DNA from: Epiperipatus broadwayi
Lineage: Eukaryota > Onychophora > Udeonychophora > Euonychophora > Peripatidae
Assembly (NCBI GenBank): GCA_028023455.1
Contig: JAQFVV010000507.1
Location: 370,501-434,500 of the forward strand
Length of the DNA stretch: 64,000 bases
Reading direction: 5' to 3'
The position numbers and the translations under genes are program-made. This document shows positions 62,556 through 64,000 of this stretch, one piece after another. Under the pieces are notes generated by a model. The model saw nothing but the letters and a program-made list of their open reading frames with translations. It was not told the origin of the DNA and searched no databases. Position 1 is the stretch's first letter. Each line of letters starts with the position of its first letter.

Positions 62556-62589
62556 GATATTTTGACTTGGTCACACAAGCCATTCACAG
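62556..62589 (-). ncRNA. Decayed hammerhead-like motif, left arm
   Basis: The left-arm partner of the motif at 63053. The stem GGCTTG/CAAGTC is intact and the first box is CTGTGAAT, but GAAAC has become AAAAT and the cleavage triplet GTC has become ATC. Even if the right copy worked, this one would not. Confidence 0.4.
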
Positions 62590-62681
62590 AGTTATAAAAG
62601 GTAGAAAGGTGGTTGTAGAGTTGCTACAATTACTGATTTGAATAAAACATTAAAATTCCATCAATAGTAAAAATGTTAAAT

Positions 62682-62798
62682 TTAGGAATGTTTTTTAAAA
62701 AAATCTTTCCAAATAGGAGGAAGTTTGCATGTATCATCTCGCATATTGATACAATCTGGCCTTTTAAGTATCTCAATGACTTTTCTAATTTTGCACTG
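62682..62798 (-). pseudogene. Penelope-like ORF C-terminal tail, left arm
   Basis: On the minus strand, 38 codons plus TAA. The tail reads IRKVIEILKRPDCIN, then MRDDTCKLPPIW, and ends at the same codon as the right-arm copy. The usual Penelope-like ending has an E/K-A-I-E-I helix, then N-R-D-D and L-P-x-I-W. Here the NMRDD spacing matches that pattern better than the right arm does. Only the last part of the nuclease-side domain is present, so it has no activity. Confidence 0.65.
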
Positions 62799-62860
62799 GT
62801 AGAGATTATAAAATTGATTTTTCTAGTACCAGGATAATATCCAGATGTGATAACCTCTAC

Positions 62861-62977
62861 CAGTGCAAAATTAGAAAAGCCATTGAGATACTTAAAAGGC
62901 CAGATTGTATCAATAAGCAAGATGATACATGCAAACTTCCTCCTATTTGGAAAGATTTTTTTAAAAAACATTCCTAA
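62861..62977 (+). pseudogene. Penelope-like ORF C-terminal tail, right arm
   Basis: The mirror of the left-arm tail, open for 38 codons to a TAA at 62975-62977, and open further upstream (CDNLYQ) to near 62830. It reads IRKAIEILKRPDCIN, KQDDTCKLPPIW. The longer open frames that overlap it in other frames (67 and 118 codons) are shadows. The two arms differ from each other by few substitutions and none disrupts this frame, so the duplication is young or was born with the insertion. Confidence 0.65.
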
Positions 62978-63052
62978 ATTTAACATTTTTGCTATTGGTG
63001 GAATTTTAACGTTTTATTCAAATCTACAACCGTCTTTCTACCTTTTATAACT

Positions 63053-63086
63053 CTGTGGATGGCTTGTGTGACCAAGTCGAAACGTC
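63053..63086 (+). ncRNA. Hammerhead-ribozyme-like motif, right arm
   Basis: CTGTGGAT is followed by a six-pair stem (GGCTTG with CAAGTC, one G-U pair) around a TGTGAC loop, then GAAAC and GTC. That is the order of a hammerhead: first core box (consensus CUGANGA), stem II, GAAA, and a GUC-like cleavage triplet. The first box is off consensus, so activity is doubtful. It lies in the position expected for the terminal repeat of a Penelope-like element. Confidence 0.45.
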
Positions 63087-63149
63087 AGTATATTAATATT
63101 AAAAGTTTTTAACATGGATGAACCCGCAAAATATGCATTTTATATATAT

Positions 63150-64000
63150 ATATATAATTAGAAGTGTATTTATATATATTCTAACATCATATCTATTCTT
63201 AAGCCTATATATTAATACTAAAATAAAAAAATGTTTACATTCATTATCTATTTTATTTTACGTGAAATCATTTACTCATTAGTTATTTATCGATATTATA
63301 ACCACATATAGATTAATTAAATAATTTATCTTTTTTTTTTTACTTCAGAATGTTTATTCTCAAAACATCCCAAATTATAAATAAATGTTTTTAAAAATTG
63401 AAAATCTTGCTATAATTTAGACTTTAATTAATCCAAGTTAAATTATAATAGTTTTATCTTTCTTATTGCATTGCCCATTCCATATAATATTTATATCATT
63501 TATGTTCCTTATTATTTTTACAATACTTCATATAATTACAACCCACTATTAATGGTTTCGATTACCCCAGAGATATTCTTCAAAACTATAACAAACACAA
63601 TAAAAATACATAAATACAAATATACAAGAACATATAATTTTACATTTTATATGTATACATATATTCTATCTTAAAATCATTATTTATATATCCACATATA
63701 CCTTTATATACCTCTCCAATTATTACCTTTTTATATATAATATACATTTTAACCTTTTTTATATTTATCAATCAATACTTCCTATAATCATATATATATC
63801 ATTTATTTTTTATTATTTTATTTTTATTATTATTTTTTAAATATTTAATTCTAATGTTATATATTCATATTTTTATATTTTACATTATTATTCTTCATTA
63901 AATTAACATTCAATATGTTTAATTTTCTTTAACTTGTTATCTTATTTTTTAATACGTTTTATACTTATCTTCTACTTATATTTTTAAATCTTAACTGCTA
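63150..64000. other. Extremely AT-rich end of the window
   Basis: Sequence from 63650 to 64000 is nearly all T and A with scattered C on the plus strand. No gene, RNA or repeat partner is seen. The 67-codon plus frame at 63471-63674 has a Tyr/Ile/Asn-rich composition expected from base content. Confidence 0.6.

Larger units (their letters stand above)
62494..63148. mobile_element. Two Penelope-like element 3' ends, 5' sides joined
   Basis: Inverted arms of about 300 bases (62494-62806 minus, 62855-63148 plus) surround a 48-base centre. Each arm, read outward, has a protein tail ending at a stop, an AT-rich 3' part, a hammerhead-like motif and the outer AACATGGAT. The protein tail matches the C-terminus of Penelope-like elements, which carry a reverse transcriptase fused to a GIY-YIG nuclease. 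These elements are known for complex, partly inverted copies and hammerhead motifs in their terminal repeats. The rest of the element is absent. Confidence 0.7.

Noticed and set aside
62630-63050. A 118-codon minus frame and a 67-codon plus frame with shared peptide pieces
   Set aside because: They are read through an inverted repeat, so one arm gives the other's peptide. The codons that match a known family are in different frames (62861-62977 plus, 62682-62798 minus).

Overview
The window is very AT-rich, non-coding animal DNA. I found no intact host protein-coding gene. Every protein-like stretch I recognise belongs to a dead retrotransposon: non-LTR elements of the RTE type and of an L1/Tx1-like type, plus two tails of a Penelope-like element. 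Trinucleotide microsatellites, CACACA/TATATA runs, tRNA-derived SINE-like insertions and inverted-repeat transposons all point to a metazoan. A cephalopod or other invertebrate is a possible guess, but nothing here fixes the species, and a mollusc repeat motif I expected is absent.

Layout. 1-720: inverted-repeat element (unit A). 2290-7200: a degenerate minus-strand L1/Tx1-like LINE whose endonuclease and reverse-transcriptase halves are split by a CpG-richer block ending in AATAAA plus a trinucleotide tail. 9205-12135: an old plus-strand RTE copy with a nested repeat and a young antisense patch of reverse transcriptase. 13190-13585: two related tRNA-like repeats. 14580-17800: the best-preserved RTE copy (minus). 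17800-26480: AT-rich DNA with a degenerate repeat cluster and a tiny tRNA-Val-derived insertion at 22625. 26480-28944: two further unit-A inverted structures, the second an 892-bp foldback transposon with a perfect 8-bp target-site duplication. 28945-42300: mostly featureless DNA with a large GA microsatellite and a fourth unit-A locus at 38030. 42308-42438: a second tRNA-Val insertion with long target-site duplications. 44235-48245: an old RTE copy and a further fragment. 53350-53750: trinucleotide tails. 57500-61450: a stretch unusually rich in C and CpG for this window, with hints of an LTR element. 62494-63148: two Penelope-like 3' ends facing away from each other, each keeping the same C-terminal 38 codons and stop, followed by a hammerhead-like motif.

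No host genes can be seen working together here. The window reads as an insertion graveyard: RTE-type reverse transcriptase is a plausible source of machinery for the short tRNA-Val retroposons, and the unit-A sequence has been recycled into foldback elements. The parts most worth a second look are the minimal tRNA-Val retroposons, the foldback element, the paired Penelope-like tails with ribozyme-like motifs, and the CpG-richer domain near the right end. Alignments were done by eye, so boundaries of old repeats are approximate.
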